64,000 nucleotides of DNA from Megamerina dolium (Eukaryota > Arthropoda > Insecta > Diptera > Megamerinidae): the NCBI GenBank assembly GCA_963854835.1, contig OY978530.1:12238609-12302608 (forward strand), given 5' to 3'. The notes below the pieces were generated by a model. It was not told the DNA's origin and searched no databases. It was given only the letters and a program-made list of their open reading frames with translations. This document shows positions 51,140 to 63,057 of the stretch, one piece after another. Position 1 is the stretch's first letter; each line of letters starts with the position of its first letter. The translations under genes were made by a program, and so were the position numbers.

Positions 51140-51405
51140 ACGCCATGTACGGGATGTTTGAAGAGGCATATTAGCTCAGCTTAGTCCTGCGAAGTAGTGC
51201 TTAACGGCGGTCCCGCAAGACACAAACAAGCTATAAAGGTCGGAGTTAAGGGTTTAGTACGTAGGCGTACTGGTTCGCAAGTCCAGCATAGTAAGATAAT
51301 ACTGACTGGGCGTGGTCCCGAATGAGGTGTACCTTTAGCGGACAGTATGAATCGTACATGCCGTCTATGGTTGACGGTATCTAAGAAAGATTCCCCCTTC
51401 GAATA

Positions 51406-51412
51406 CAAAAAA

Positions 51413-51499
<87 letters not shown>

Positions 51500-51500
51500 C
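51406..51500. repeat. (CA)n(TA)n microsatellite
   Basis: Seven As, about 12 CA units and then a TA run with two GTATAT steps, directly after the R1 3' end. Confidence 0.95.
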
Positions 51501-51758
51501 TATATCTATTCCGCCTACGTGTTATTCAGAAAAATTCACAAAATATGCTGTTTCATTTTCATGTTTTGATAGAGATGTACAAATTTAACTTTTTTAAAGT
51601 AATCGAAACCTTCACATAGTATTTCAAAAAAAATTGGTACAGATGTTTTAGCTTATAAATACATATGTACATTTTAGTGGTTAGATATAGCATTTGAGCG
51701 TTGCTTTTATAAAATGTCAACTAATTTAATGATTTCTATATAGAATTTATATAATATC

Positions 51759-53016
51759 GGGTTATCCATTTCGCGCTTTCAAAAGTATAGGGCTAGAATT
51801 CGACATCTGTCAAACTGAGTTGTTAAAACAATTTCTTTCTTTTTCAGTTCAAAGTCTGACATTTGCGAAAATGGATCGCTTAACTATCTCACAACGCATT
51901 AAAATTGTAAAAACCTACTACAAAAATGGTGATTCTGCCACAGCCACATATCGTGCTTTAAGAGGAGATTATGGTTTACATAATCGTCCAACTACGCAAG
52001 CAATTGGCAAAATTGTGAAGAAATATGAAGAGACTGGATCGGTTACAGATATTGTAAGGCCTGTGTATCATCGTTTCGCTCGTACCACCGAAAATATTGC
52101 TGCTGTAAGTGAAAGTGTTGCCGAAGACCCGAATGTGTCGATTCCTCGTCGTTCTCAGGAATTAGGACTGTCTTACGGCACATTATGGCATATTTTGCAT
52201 TTGTATCTACACCTACATCCATATAAAATCCAGCTTACACAACAACTGAAGCCAGCTGACCATTCACAACGTCGTAGATACGTCGAATGGGTGCTTGAAC
52301 AACAGGCGGTGGACGGCGATTTTTCGAACAAAATTTTCTTCAGCGACGAAGCACATTTCTCACTCGGTGGGTATGTTAACAAACAAAATTGTCGAATTTG
52401 GGGTTCTGAGAATCCTCAAGTAATTGAAGAGAGGCCACTACATCCACAAAAAGTCACTGCTTGGTGCGCTCTTTGGTCCGGAGGTGTGATTGGACCTTAC
52501 TTCTTCGAAAACGACGATGGAACGACTGTCACCGTCAATTCGGAGCGTTATGGTCATATGATAACCGACTTTTTTTTTGCCTGCTATTGAAGAATACGAC
52601 TTAGAGAATATGTGGTTTCAACAAGACGGTGCCACATGCCACACAATTCGAGCGAATATGGCTTTATTGCAAGAGAAATTTTCTGGCCGCGTAATTTCTT
52701 GTCGTGGCGATATCAAGTGGCCACCAAGATCATGCGATTTGACACCGCTTGACTTTTTTTTTGTGGGGCTACGCGAAAGACCGTGTTTATGCATATAAAC
52801 CTTTAACTCTTGAGCACCTAAATACCAACATTCGTCACGCTATGGCTGAGATACCGCCCAATATGTGTCAAAAAGTAGTCGAAAATTACCTCAAAAGAAT
52901 CGATGCTTGCAACAATTCGCGTGGTGGTCATTTAAATGATGTAGTATTTCATGATAAAAAATATTTTATATGTGTTTTATTTACATTTACTTTTGAAACC
53001 GCAAAATGGATAACCC
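51759..53016 (+). mobile_element. Mariner (DD41D, rosa-like) transposon
   Basis: A 1258-bp element bounded by inverted repeats starting GGGTTATCCATTT and extending about 29 bases with two mismatches (51759-51787; 52988-53016). TA dinucleotides are 2-3 bases outside each end. It encodes a nearly complete transposase. The DD41D type was described as 'rosa' in tephritid flies. Confidence 0.88.
51871..52977 (+). pseudogene. DD41D mariner transposase with two T-run frameshifts
   Basis: The start MDRLTISQRIKIVKTYYKNG gives an N-terminal helix-turn-helix domain, with a second one around SIPRRSQELGLSYGTLWHIL. The first catalytic Asp is in FSDEAHFSLGG (about 52345), the second in FQQDGATCHT (about 52625), and the third in CDLTPLDFFF (about 52755). 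There are 41 residues between the second Asp and the Asp of TPLD. Two frame breaks fall in T homopolymers (52570-52578, 52753-52762). Outside these the reading is continuous. The C-terminal part has NTNIRHAMAEIPPNMCQKV. The frame has no stop before the terminal repeat. Confidence 0.88.
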
Positions 53017-53189
53017 TTTATCATTATGCCTGTATCATTATATTGATTTATATTATGTAAACATACGATACAAGAATGAACTAGTTTGTATGTGTGTATG
53101 TGAGATAGATGCCGGTGGGCTCATACCTTGGTTGAGTTGATGTTCTGATTTCCTGCTTCAATTACCGACTGCTTCTTGAATTCTAATAA

Positions 53190-53580
53190 GAAATTAAAGT
53201 TGCTTAAGTTTAATCGCTCTTAAATAAGAAAATAATACATAATAAATTATAAATAATAATAAATAGAATCTACTTGTATGCGATGTTTTCGCTGTTGTTG
53301 ATGTTTTGCTGGTAGCGTAATTTTTCGTCTTCATCTTGTCCACTCTCAAACTATTGCTATTGTTACTTGACGGCAAATCTTGCCGTTGTTGTCGCCGTTG
53401 CTGCTGATTTTCCTCCATTTGTTCTTTTTCTTAATTGTTGTTATTGATGTTACGGTTGCTGTGATGGTGGTGCTGCTGCTTCTGACTGTTGCTGTTGTAT
53501 TTGCATCAGCACACCTTTTCTCACCTTCTAAATGGTTAAACTTTTCGTTGGTGGCCAATACCATTCCTCAAAGAATATGT
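53190..53580 (-). other. CAA/CAG-rich exon-like region on the minus strand
   Basis: A 72-codon frame starting MVLATNEKFNHLEGEKR at 53564, followed by Thr/Ser-rich codons. An overlapping frame (53194-53418) begins MEENQQQRRQQRQDLPSSNNSN. The triplet bias (CAA, CAG, AAC, ACA) resembles the opa-type repeats of fly regulatory genes. A donor-like GAAG|GTGAGA follows the twelfth codon. With the promoter-like site upstream, this may be a real first exon, but no domain supports it. Confidence 0.3.
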
Positions 53581-53939
53581 TTAAATCAAATTTTGATTTA
53601 TTTAAATTATTTTTCGTTATCGGTAAAAATTTCGTATTGAGACGGAATAGAAATGCACGTAAATTACAAATCAATTGTTTCTCTTGTCTATCACTTTGTA
53701 CAAAGAAAAAACACTCGAGATCTACTTGTATACGTTTATGTATATTGTTTATTACAAGAAAACGATTAGAGATGAATATAATTTGTTATTATTAACACGA
53801 ATTAATTATTACAGAGTACAAAAACACTCGAACTATATGTATAAAATAAAATATGTATAAGATAAAAAATGTGCGCACTGTTCGTGTCGGGAAAAATTAT
53901 ATGAGAAGGAAAAAAAAAGAACAAGAACAAACGAACGAC

Positions 53940-53985
53940 TGCTGACGGATCAAGTCAGACTTGCATTCGCCTTTTATAAAGGTGG
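53940..53985 (-). promoter_or_regulatory. Possible TATA/Inr core promoter
   Basis: On the minus strand CCTTTATAAAAGGC (53969-53982) is followed about 30 bases later by an initiator-like CGTCAGCAGTCG. The spacing is that of arthropod TATA promoters. It points toward the CAA/CAG-rich exon-like region starting at 53564. It could also be the promoter of an unrecognised LTR. Confidence 0.35.
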
Positions 53986-54204
53986 CTCCAAATCCACCAG
54001 ACAGTGCGCGCGACGTAATTTTCTGGCGTAGACAGTATGCATATATAGTTTTTATTAATATAAACAAATAAATACTTATGTACATATCAGTACATATATT
54101 TTATATTCATATAAATTTTACATATCTTTAAAAATTTTACTTTATTTATGTATATTATTTCTACTTTATATATATATTAAGTACTTTCTAATGTTATCTT
54201 ACTT
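53986..54204. other. AT-rich spacer
   Basis: Non-coding sequence up to the tail of the RTE element; nothing recognised. Confidence 0.4.
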
Positions 54205-57200
54205 ACTTACTTACTTATGTGGCCATAACAACCGAATATCGATTTAGGCCGAAAATAACATGCTTCGCCAGCCATCTCTGTTCTTTGCTAGCTGGCGCCA
54301 GTTAGAAATTCCAAGCGCCTTCAGGTTCTCCAGTACTTGGTCTTTCCACCGGAGGTTTGGTCTTCCTCTTCTGCGTCGTCCTCCAGCGGGTTCCGAATAT
54401 AACACCTTCTTAGCCGGAGCGTGTTCTTCCATTCGCTCGACATGACCTAGCCAGCGCACCCGCTGGATTTTGATGCGCTTTACTATGTCAATATCGGCAT
54501 ACAGCTCGTACAGCTCATGGTTGTACCTTATTCGGTACTCGCCACCAACGCAAATAGGTCCAAAGATCCTGCGTAGGACTTTTCTCTCGAAAACTCCAAG
54601 CATTCGCTCATCCGAGGTGGAAATTGTCCAGGATTCAGCGGCATATGTTAGGACAGGCATGATGAGAGACTTCTAGAGTGTAGTTTTCGTTCTTCGAGAG
54701 ACGGCTCGACTTCTCAGTTGCTTACTCAGGCCAAAGTAACACCGGTTAGCAAGAGTTATCCTACGCATGATCTCCAAGCTGACGTCATTACTGCTGTTAA
54801 TGCTGGTTCCAAGATAGACAAAGTCCCTTACTACTTCAAAAGCGTAGTTGTCAACAGTGACTTGCTGTCCAAGACGCCGGGACTCTTTGTTTGTTGACAC
54901 TAGATACTTCGTCTTGCCCTCGTTCACCGTGAGACCCATCCGACGCGACTCTCTTTCCAACTCTGAGAATGTTGCACTGACTGCTCGCGTGTTCATGCCG
55001 ATTATGTCAATATCGTCGGCATACGCTAATAGCATGACACTTTTGTTGAAGATAGTGCCATTATGTCGTAGATCAGCAGCTCGTATTATTTTCTCCATAA
55101 TAAGATTGAAGAAGTCGCACGATAACGAATCACCTTGTCTGAAACCCCGTTCGGTATTAAACGGTGCGGAGAGGTCCTTCCCAATTTTCACTGCACAACG
55201 GGAGTTATGCAGTGTCATTCTACAAAATCGAATGAGCTTTGCAAGAATACCGAACTCAGACATTGTTGCGTAGAGGTAATCCCTTACCGGACTGTCGAAA
55301 GCGGCTTTATAATCAACAAATAGGTGGTGTGTGTCGATCTGTTTTTCTTGGGTCTTCTCCAGGATTTGGCGCAGTGTGAAAATCTGGTCGATGGTGGATT
55401 TACCAGGTCTGAAGCCACACTGATAAGGTCCAATCAGGTTGCTGAGCATAGGCTTCAACCTTTCACACAGTACGCTCGATAGAACCTTGTATGCGATGCT
55501 CAGGAGACTTATTCCACAGTAGTTGGCGCAAATTGTGGGGTCTCCTTTTTTATGTACAGGACAGAGAACACTGAGCCTCCAATCATCAGGCATGCTTTCA
55601 TCCGACCATATTCTGCTTATGAGCTGGTGCATGCGGGTGAGCAGCTCATCGCCTCCGGTCTTAAACAACTCGGCAGGCAGGCCATCAGCACCTGCAGCTT
55701 TGTTGTTCTTCAGCCTTAAAATGGCAGTTTCAACCTCGTCATAGTCGGGTGGTGGAACATCAACACCATCATCTGTAATTGGGGTTATCGGGCATTCTCC
55801 TCCACTGGCGGAATTGTTCGTAGCATCGCCATTCAGTAACGTGGAGAGTGTTCCCTCCATAGGCTCAGTACACTCTGGACATCTGTAACCAGATTCCCAT
55901 TTCCATCAAGACAAGAAGAGGCTCCGGGATTTAAACCTCCACTCAGGCGCTTGATTTTTTCAAAGAATTTTCGAGTCTCATTCTTGTCGGTACACATCTC
56001 TATCTCCTCACACTCGCGTCTTTCCAACTCCCTCTTCTTGCACCTGAAAAGACGTCTCTCTGCAATCCTTTTCTCTCTGTACCGCTCCTTAACAGCTGGC
56101 GTTGCGCCTGCTCGCAGGGTTCTTCTGTAGGCGGCGTCTTTCTCTGCGGTAGCGTCGCGACACTCCTGATCATACCACTCATTCCTCAGAGGCCGGTAGT
56201 AACCGATTACCTCCTCGGCAGCAGTAGTCGTGGAGTGGGATATATGTGTCCACCGTGCGCATGTATCATCAAGTGGGGGAGTGTTCTGCATAAGCAGATC
56301 CGATAGTCGAGTGGAAAATGCATCTGCTGTCTCTGGTGATCGCAGCTTACTGACGTCGAGCTTTCTCTGTGTGGGACTTCTCTTGTTATTTGCGACACAT
56401 AGGCGTGTGCGCACCTTAGCTGCAACAAGGTAGTGATCCGAGTCAATGTTGGCACCACGGATCGATTTCACGTCCATCACACTGGAAGCATGCCTTCCGT
56501 CAATCACCACATGATCAATTTGGTTTCTTGTACGTTGATCTGGAGACAGCCATGTCGCTTTGTGGATGTCGAGATGCTGGAATCTGGTACCACCAATTAC
56601 CATGTTTCGTGCTGCGGCGAAGTCGATCAGCCTCATTCGGTTATCGGAGGTGTTCTGCTGGAGGCTGAATTTTCCGACAGTTGGACCAAAGGTACCTTCC
56701 TTGCCCACCCTGGCATTAAAGTCGCCAAGCACGATTTTGATATCGTGGCGGGGGCAACGGTCATAAGCTTCCTCGAGGCGCTGAAAGAAGCTCTCCTTGG
56801 TCACATTGTCCTTCTCATCCGTCGGAGCGTGGGCACATATAAGGCTGATGTTGAAAAATTTTGCCTTGATGCGGATTGTGGCCAGCCGTTCGTTCACAGG
56901 CGTGAACTGTGAGACAAGATGTCGTAGTCTCTTGCTGACCAAAAATCCACATCCTAATTCGTGCCTTTCAGCATGGCAATTGTAGTAGGTGTCACAGGAC
57001 GCTCTTTTGGAGCAGTACTGTCCTGTCCATCGCATTTCCTGGAAAGCGGTGATGTCAGCTCTGTATTTTTCCAGGACATCAACCAGCTGGATAGAGGCAC
57101 CCTCCCTATAAAGGGATCGGACATTCCAAGTGCATATCCGTAAATCATTGTCCTTTTTTCGTTTGCGGGGGTCATCAACAAAAGCGGTAGTCCTTATCCG

Positions 57201-57330
57201 AGTCATATTTGTTTTTTTCATTGGGGGGGATTTTTTTATGTGGAAGGTCCCAAACCCAACGTACAACCTCTAACCGAGGAGATATTCGCCACTCACTTCA
57301 GCCGCCTCCCAGCGGGTGCCAGGAAGACGT
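54205..57330 (-). mobile_element. RTE-clade LINE copy 2, nearly full length
   Basis: The 3' end at 54205-54220 is a (TTAC)n tetranucleotide tail, unlike the (TTC)n tail of copy 1. The body carries the 3' UTR, RT and endonuclease. The 5' UTR holds GGCGAATATCTCCTCGG and GGGAGGCGGCTGAAGT (about 57265-57310). It is over 95% identical to copy 1 by eye. Confidence 0.88.
54244..57266 (-). pseudogene. RTE LINE ORF2: endonuclease and reverse transcriptase
   Basis: The Met at 57266 is followed by a Lys/Arg-rich leader and an apurinic-type endonuclease with TWNVRSL, FQEMRWTG (catalytic Glu), GDFNARVGKEG, NQIDHVVI and DSDHYLV in order. A linker of about 150 residues leads to the RT: NNKAAGADGLPAELFK, WRLSVLCPVHKKGDP, GFRPGKSTIDQI, FVDYKAAFDS, GFRQGDSLSCDF and catalytic AYADDIDIIG. 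The C-terminal RIKIQRVRWLGHVERM block closes it. Two lesions separate it from an intact gene: a one-base deletion at about 55843 and a nonsense change at about 54674 (Tyr codon in copy 1). Everything else is open. Confidence 0.9.
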
Positions 57331-58380
57331 TGTTATTTTTAAATGCTGTTTTTCTTTTATTTTAAATAAAAGGAGAAATTCCGACAATTAGAAAGTGTGC
57401 CTTAGGATGCGACGGACATCAGGGCATGTTTATGCTACGAAGTGTGGAGCGGCAGCCAGAAAGGTATGTTTATATATGTATACATGTACAGAAAAAGTAC
57501 AATTATTAAAATATTTGGGTCATATGAATATCTCAGAACGGCAAATGCATGATTATAATATTATCTTTTATTAAATTAAAAATCATCTGATACTTTTACA
57601 TTTCTTCGGCCAGATTCGGCCTCTGTCTTGTATATATGTACTATATACCTGTTTGTTTGTATTTATATTATTATTTTAGTGTAATACTACAATTGTATTG
57701 TATTTATATTTAATATGGGTGCAATAGGCATACAAGGAAACCGAACACAAAAAAAAGCGGTAACGAGCCATGGTGCATACCTCTATGGTGGTGTGGGAAT
57801 TGCAACATAACTGAATTTAGGTATTCTATCACAAAAATGCTCATTAATGCGCAAATGCGTTGAGTCGCAACCAACCTGCACCATTAGTATAATGGTTTAA
57901 AGTACACTTAAAATTTTATTTTGTAGTAGAAACTTTTACAACTTCTCCACATGTCAAACACATAGAAAGCATGTACTAACGAACATACGAGTTCCCCTCA
58001 GTTAATTTTTGTTTAACTCCTCAATGCTAGGAGTTAAAATTGTTGTAAAGAAATTAACCACTTTCCGAAATGCTTCATTTTTTAAGGAGCTTCTTCGCTT
58101 TTATGTTAATATAAAAATATATTAAATACTACACATATATATTTTCACGGCAAACCCGATATGCAAGCATATTTAACACAGTGTAAGCTTAATTTTTTTC
58201 TTCATATGTAATTTATATCACTTATTTATATTACATATACATTCAAGAATTAAATTGGAAAAAACGTCAATTTTGGTAATGAGCCCATTTTAAGGGGTGA
58301 AAATAGACAGTAAGTATGCTAATATCGATGTAAATCTGTGACATGGTTCTACAAAAAATAAAGAGATTAAATTATTATTG
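57331..58380. other. Unassigned; one exon-like piece at 57385-57461
   Basis: Near 57375-57461 an open plus-strand phrase (RKCALGCDGHQGMFMLRSV) ends in GAAAG|GTATGT, a donor-like site at 57460/57461. I cannot assign it to a family. The rest is AT-rich without recognised elements. Confidence 0.3.
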
Positions 58381-59900
58381 TAAAGGCTATAATGCACTGC
58401 GACCTAAAAGATCTTTTGTGCATAAGAAATTAAATAATTTTCTTCAAAAATACATACATAGCTAACCAATAGAAACCACTCACCAACACTGCAACTCACA
58501 GCTATCAAATCAGTCTCTCGTCCAGTCACATAGCAGTAAATTGTGTTTTACCACATCAATTGTGTAAATACGCTTGAAAATCTGTGATATAAATAGATAG
58601 ATTTCTTTGTAGTTAAATAAATAAATATGGACACTTACCGAAATCTAAGTAAACAGAAATAAAAACTTCAAAGAAATGTATGGTGAATTGAATTTAATGA
58701 TGCACAAGGTTGTGTTTCTAACTGTAAAATTTTAATAATATTTTACACATACGAACTTATTTACATGTAAAACTAGTAAATGCTAGTAAAAATAAAAAAT
58801 AAAAATAAATGCTAGTAGTAAATGCTTTTCTACTACTTTTCATATCTTTTTACTATTACAATTTTAAGTTGAAAGGGTATGTGAAAAGACAACGCTGACC
58901 AAAAATAGCCAAAGAGTAAACAACAATAGGTGGTGAGCTCACGGGCAGAATGCGTGGCAATAAATATATATAGAAAATGGAAGTTCTCTGAGCGGGAGAG
59001 TGAGTTTCAGCTCTAGGTTTTCTATGGTATGAACAATAGCCTGCAGGGTGGTTTTTGTGTGTGCAGCACTACTAAGCAATATTGTCGATGTGAAATTTTG
59101 TACTCCTGGTCTAATTGTTTAACTATTGGAGCAATAATGAATATTTAATTTTAGTTCTGTTGATTATCATTTTCTTCTGATGAGCGTCAAAAGAGATTGT
59201 TACTGATAGTATTGTTGATGCTGCATATGGCAGTGTTTTGTTGGCTTTTTGTATGTCGATGTAGCGCTGGTGAAGCACGCCAAATTTGGTGTTTGATTAT
59301 TTTTTCTTTGATGAGTTTTTTATTATTAAGGGTGCTCGTTGTACAGGGCCTGCCACTTCTCTGTTCTAGGTTTATTTCTTTTATTTTGCTGTCTCAAGGA
59401 TAGTTTTGTGTCATCATTTTGGTTGTTGATACTGTTGTTAAGGCTACTAATGTTGCTGCGTTGGCATCTGCTCTCTTGTCCGTGGAGAGGAATCACCAGC
59501 AATCTTTACAATTATAGATCACTTATATATATGTACATATGTGTTTTATATAGTTAAATTTTCCTATTTAGATATACATATATTCATATTTACTTATTCA
59601 TAATTAATATTCCTTGTTTAATCTATTTGTCTGTTTGATAAAAATATTGTTTTGGATATATCCTCTATTCTTTTATTCTATATTAACTTTTGTTTTAATG
59701 ACAACAACAGATGTCTTGATATGCATGAACACTACGCTTTCACCCTCTGTAAGTTGTAATTTTTTTTTTATATCTATTTAAAATATCAGTCCCTTTCTTG
59801 TTACGCGTAATGGTGGGTTCCTCTTGGATCTGCTCTGCTATAAATAATATTTATTATTTTCGTATTATTTTTCGTTAAATAAATCAACATAAATATAAAT
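58381..59900. other. Unassigned intergenic sequence
   Basis: Contains the hairpin motif at 58391-58423 shared with 10483-10515. It also has TG-rich triplet stretches (59160-59480) that leave open frames on the plus strand without natural protein character. No transposon ends recognised. Confidence 0.35.
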
Positions 59901-59929
59901 TTTATTATAATTACAATAAATGTTGCGCT

Positions 59930-60235
59930 TTAATTATATGAAATATCTTTGTGGTAATTTAACTCTTTTATTTCTTCAATATTCGAATATGGTTTTGGTA
60001 CAACTTTATTAAATTGGATTTGTGATATGCCAGTCTTATTTATTATTCTGTCACTAGGATAGAAATACCTATCCTGTACTGTCTCTTTGTGGTTAGTGTA
60101 TACTTCATCTCTAATTTTGATTTCGCAGTCATTAAAGACTATTAAATAATTTTCTGTCATGGACATAACATGATGAGTGAAATTGGGAAGTGTCAGACGT
60201 GTTTTAAAATCGCTTCGAAAAATTTCTGTAAAAAC
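59930..60235 (-). pseudogene. Envelope-like fragment of an insect retroelement
   Basis: About 100 open codons with TLPNFTHHVMSMTENYLIVF, then an NDCEIKI block, TVQDRYFYPSD and KPYSNIEEIKEL. The motif order resembles the C-terminal ectodomain of the fusion-type envelope proteins carried by insect errantiviruses and similar elements. The fusion peptide, most of the ectodomain and a clear membrane anchor are absent, so it is only a remnant. The family call rests on pattern memory. Confidence 0.4.
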
Positions 60236-60414
60236 AGCATATTACTAAGTGATACTTGTAAATCGTGTCCGTACCATATGATAACTCTGTACCGTTGACT
60301 GCCGGTATTGGTGTTGGTCTCCTTGATTCCAGCGCTGAGGACTTGTCGTCAAAAACAGAAAATTTGCAAACCAGCAAACACATAACAAAATTGTATATAG
60401 TATAATTGTACATA

Positions 60415-62061
60415 CAGCTATGGACAACGATTTAGCGCACAAGTAATTATAATTACAAAAATTGCAGTTACTTTTCTGAGAGCAACAATTCCATGAATTT
60501 CTCAATAGCAGGTCATTATTACTCTTAAAATTCACTCAAATACCAAAAAAAGTACCGTTATCATTTCTGCTTTGTTGTTGTTGTTTCTTTTTTGTCAAAT
60601 AGAGTCGCAAATGTTTCGGACAACGATTTAGCGCACTCATATGTATTCTGTTATCGCTTGTGATCGGGTGTACAAATAATTGAATACTGTTGTGAATTTG
60701 CAATAAATATTCATTATTTTTATATATTTTAACAAAATGGCAAGAGGAAGCTACTGATCTGTTGAAAAAAGAAAGCTAATTTGGGATCTTTACAAAAAAG
60801 GTACAAACCAAGTGGAAATTTCCAAAATATTGAATTGTTCTAGGAAAATGGTGTACAATGCCATCAAAGATGTTAATAGCGATTCCAATTTATTATATCA
60901 ACAAAAAATTCGTAAAGCGCCGGCTCGCAAAACAACCCCCAGCGAGGATAAAATAATTGTTAGGAAGAGTAAATTAGATCCTTTTAAATCTTCACACGCA
61001 ATAATGGCAGAAGTCAACTCGGATTGGGCTTAAATGTGTCAAGTAGGCTAGTGCGAAGACGTCTGAATGAAAATAATTTGTATGGACGTGTCAGCAGACA
61101 AAAACCTATTCTGTCGAAAAAGAACATTAGGAAACGTTTGACATTCGCACATAATCATAGATCAAAAGACTTAAAATTTTGGAAAAGGATACTTTTTACG
61201 GACAAAACCAAAATAAATCGCACTGGTCCTGATGGCAAAACTTATGTACATCGCGAGAAAAATCAAGAAATCAATCCCAGATACACAAAAAAAAACCGTG
61301 AAGCACGGTGGAGGAAATTTAAAATTTGGGGATCTTTTTCGTGGCACGGTGTTGGACCTTTGGTTAAGATAGAAGGAAATATGGATAAATTTGCATATCT
61401 TCAAATACTGAAGAATAATATGGAGCCATATGCCTTCGAAGTTATGCCACTTAACTGGATCTTTATGCACGATAACGATCCCAAACATAGAGCAAAAGTG
61501 GTTAAAAACTGGCTGTCCCATGAAAAAATTGCAGTTCTCGATAGGCCAGCTCAAAGTCCCGACCTGAACCCAATCGAAAACTTGTGGAATGATGTAAAAA
61601 CTTAAGTTGGACAAAAAAAATTTTAAAATTTAGACGAACTTTGGGAAGGAGTACAGGAAGCGTGGAACACTATCCCTTTAGACAGATGCCAAAAGTTAAT
61701 TTAGAGTTTACCACGCAGGATTGAAGCAGGTTTAACAATTAACGGTTATTCCACAAAGTATTAACCAGGTAAATAATAATTCCAATGAATTTTACTCCAT
61801 TTCTTATAAATATTTACTTTTACTTACAGATCGATGAAAGTGCGCTAAATGCTTGTCCAAAGTAAATTGCGACCAAATAAACTTTACTGAATCTTACTAA
61901 ATATTTTAAAATGATAAATCATCTAAATTAAGTTATTTCAAAGTTTAATGAATTAATAAATAAGTTTTGCACATCATAACGACTTTACTCTTATTGAATA
62001 TAATATTATTTAGCATTTTTTCCCACAATGAGTTAGTGCGCTAAATCGTTGTCCATAGCTG
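60415..62061 (+). mobile_element. Tc1-family transposon C
   Basis: A 1647-bp element with perfect 26-bp terminal inverted repeats (CAGCTATGGACAACGATT...), flanked by TA on both sides (60413-60414 and 62062-62063). Inner inverted copies of the ACAACGATTTAGCGCAC motif lie at about 60618-60637 and 61832-61855, again an IR/DR layout. It is not related closely to elements A or B. Confidence 0.93.
60737..61764 (+). pseudogene. Tc1 transposase of element C, few lesions
   Basis: ATG at 60737 (MARGSY), then a TGA stop at codon 7, then a helix-turn-helix (NQVEISKILNCSRKMVYNAI). A frameshift near 61030 leads into LVRRRLNENNLYGRVSRQKP and the core: the first Asp in LFTDKTKINRTG (the usual Glu after it is Lys), the second in HDNDPKHRAKV, and the Glu in SPDLNPIENLW. 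Stops at 61603, 61624 and about 61701 interrupt the last part, which ends NGYSTKY at 61764. Catalytic DDE residues are all present. Confidence 0.88.
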
Positions 62062-62375
62062 TATATACTATACATAAAAATAAAAACAAAACAAACTGTC
62101 AGCTGCAGCAGTAACTTTATTTATTTCCTCAGATGTCAAATCTATCAGCAGTCAAATAAAATATTAATATACACAGCTTTATCGACTTTTGAGTCAAGCC
62201 CAAAATTATGCTTCAACAATGTCACCTTCTCCAGGAAAAATTAAACTACTCTAGCAAATAAATCAAAGCAAAATAAAACTAATAGCCAAACATCAATAAC
62301 GTACTTACGTGAATCGATATTAGGTAAACAACGAGCGTCTTCAGTCAGCGAAAATTTCAAAATGCAAATTCTACT
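62062..62375. other. Spacer and possible 5' UTR of the Jockey-clade LINE
   Basis: Non-coding stretch between Tc1 element C and the ORF1 start. Nothing else recognised. Confidence 0.4.
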
Positions 62376-63057
62376 GCAAACCTGGAAAAACGGGTAAACT
62401 GTCATTAGAAGAAAAATTTCAAAATCTAGAAAAATTATGCACACATTTACAAAACGAAGTGAGCTTTTATTAGAAAATGCAAAATTAAGAGAAAACCATT
62501 TGCCTTCTGATTTGAACCATGTTTCAGATAGAATTAAGAAGGACACGAGAAATGTAGTTTATGAAACTGACGAAGAAAATCTCTCCCGAGAAACGGTCTG
62601 GATCTTACAAAAAAAGTGGCCCAGTAAAAAGCACAAAGCGGAATCCTTACCTGAAATAAATAAGTTAACACAAAATCTAGAAAAGAATTTTAAGCAAACA
62701 GTAAATATTGAAAAGAAAACCATTCGCCCACCTCCCATTATTGAGACTAGTGAATGTGATTACCAAAATCTATACGAAATCGTGAAACAAGAGGCAAGCA
62801 AAGAGTTTTTTATTAAGCTGCTAAATAACAATATATATAAAGTTAATACTTTAGACTCTGAAATTAAAACTTCTTGGCATAGCTATGAAAATAAACAAAC
62901 GAGACCTATTCGAGTACTAGTTAAAAACTTACATCATAAATGTAAAGCTATTATTGAGGACCTAAAATCCCAAGGTGTTAATGCATTGAATGCTATAAAA
63001 AAACTGAACTGGAAAACGAAGAAACCTGTGGATATGTTTATTTTAAGTTTCCATGTA
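62376..63057 (+). pseudogene. Jockey-clade LINE ORF1 (PRE_C2HC-type), interrupted
   Basis: The first frame (62376-62470) reads KTGKLSLEEKFQNLEKLCTHL. A frameshift leads to the main frame from 62437 with LLENAKLRENHLP, an acidic/basic linker, then SECDYQNLYEIVKQEASKEF and RPIRVLVKNLHHKCKAIIED LKSQGVNALNAIKKL. That part matches the domain found before the zinc knuckles in jockey-like LINE ORF1 proteins, which act as RNA chaperones. The frame ends where the mariner inserts (stop TAG made by the junction). Confidence 0.7.

Larger units (their letters stand above)
46740..51405 (+). mobile_element. R1-clade LINE, nearly full length
   Basis: Two-ORF non-LTR retrotransposon. ORF1 is at 46769-48142 (three frames); ORF2 is at 48139-51139 (three frames). 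The 3' UTR runs to about 51405 and is followed by a short A7 and then (CA)n(TA)n. The downstream joining of ORF1 and ORF2 by an ATGA overlap is preserved. Target duplication is not evident. Confidence 0.85.

Noticed and set aside
59197..59557. Hydrophobic plus-strand frames as membrane proteins
   Set aside because: The sequence is T-rich with TTG/TTT triplets, which always gives Leu/Phe-rich frames; no start context, homology or paired features.
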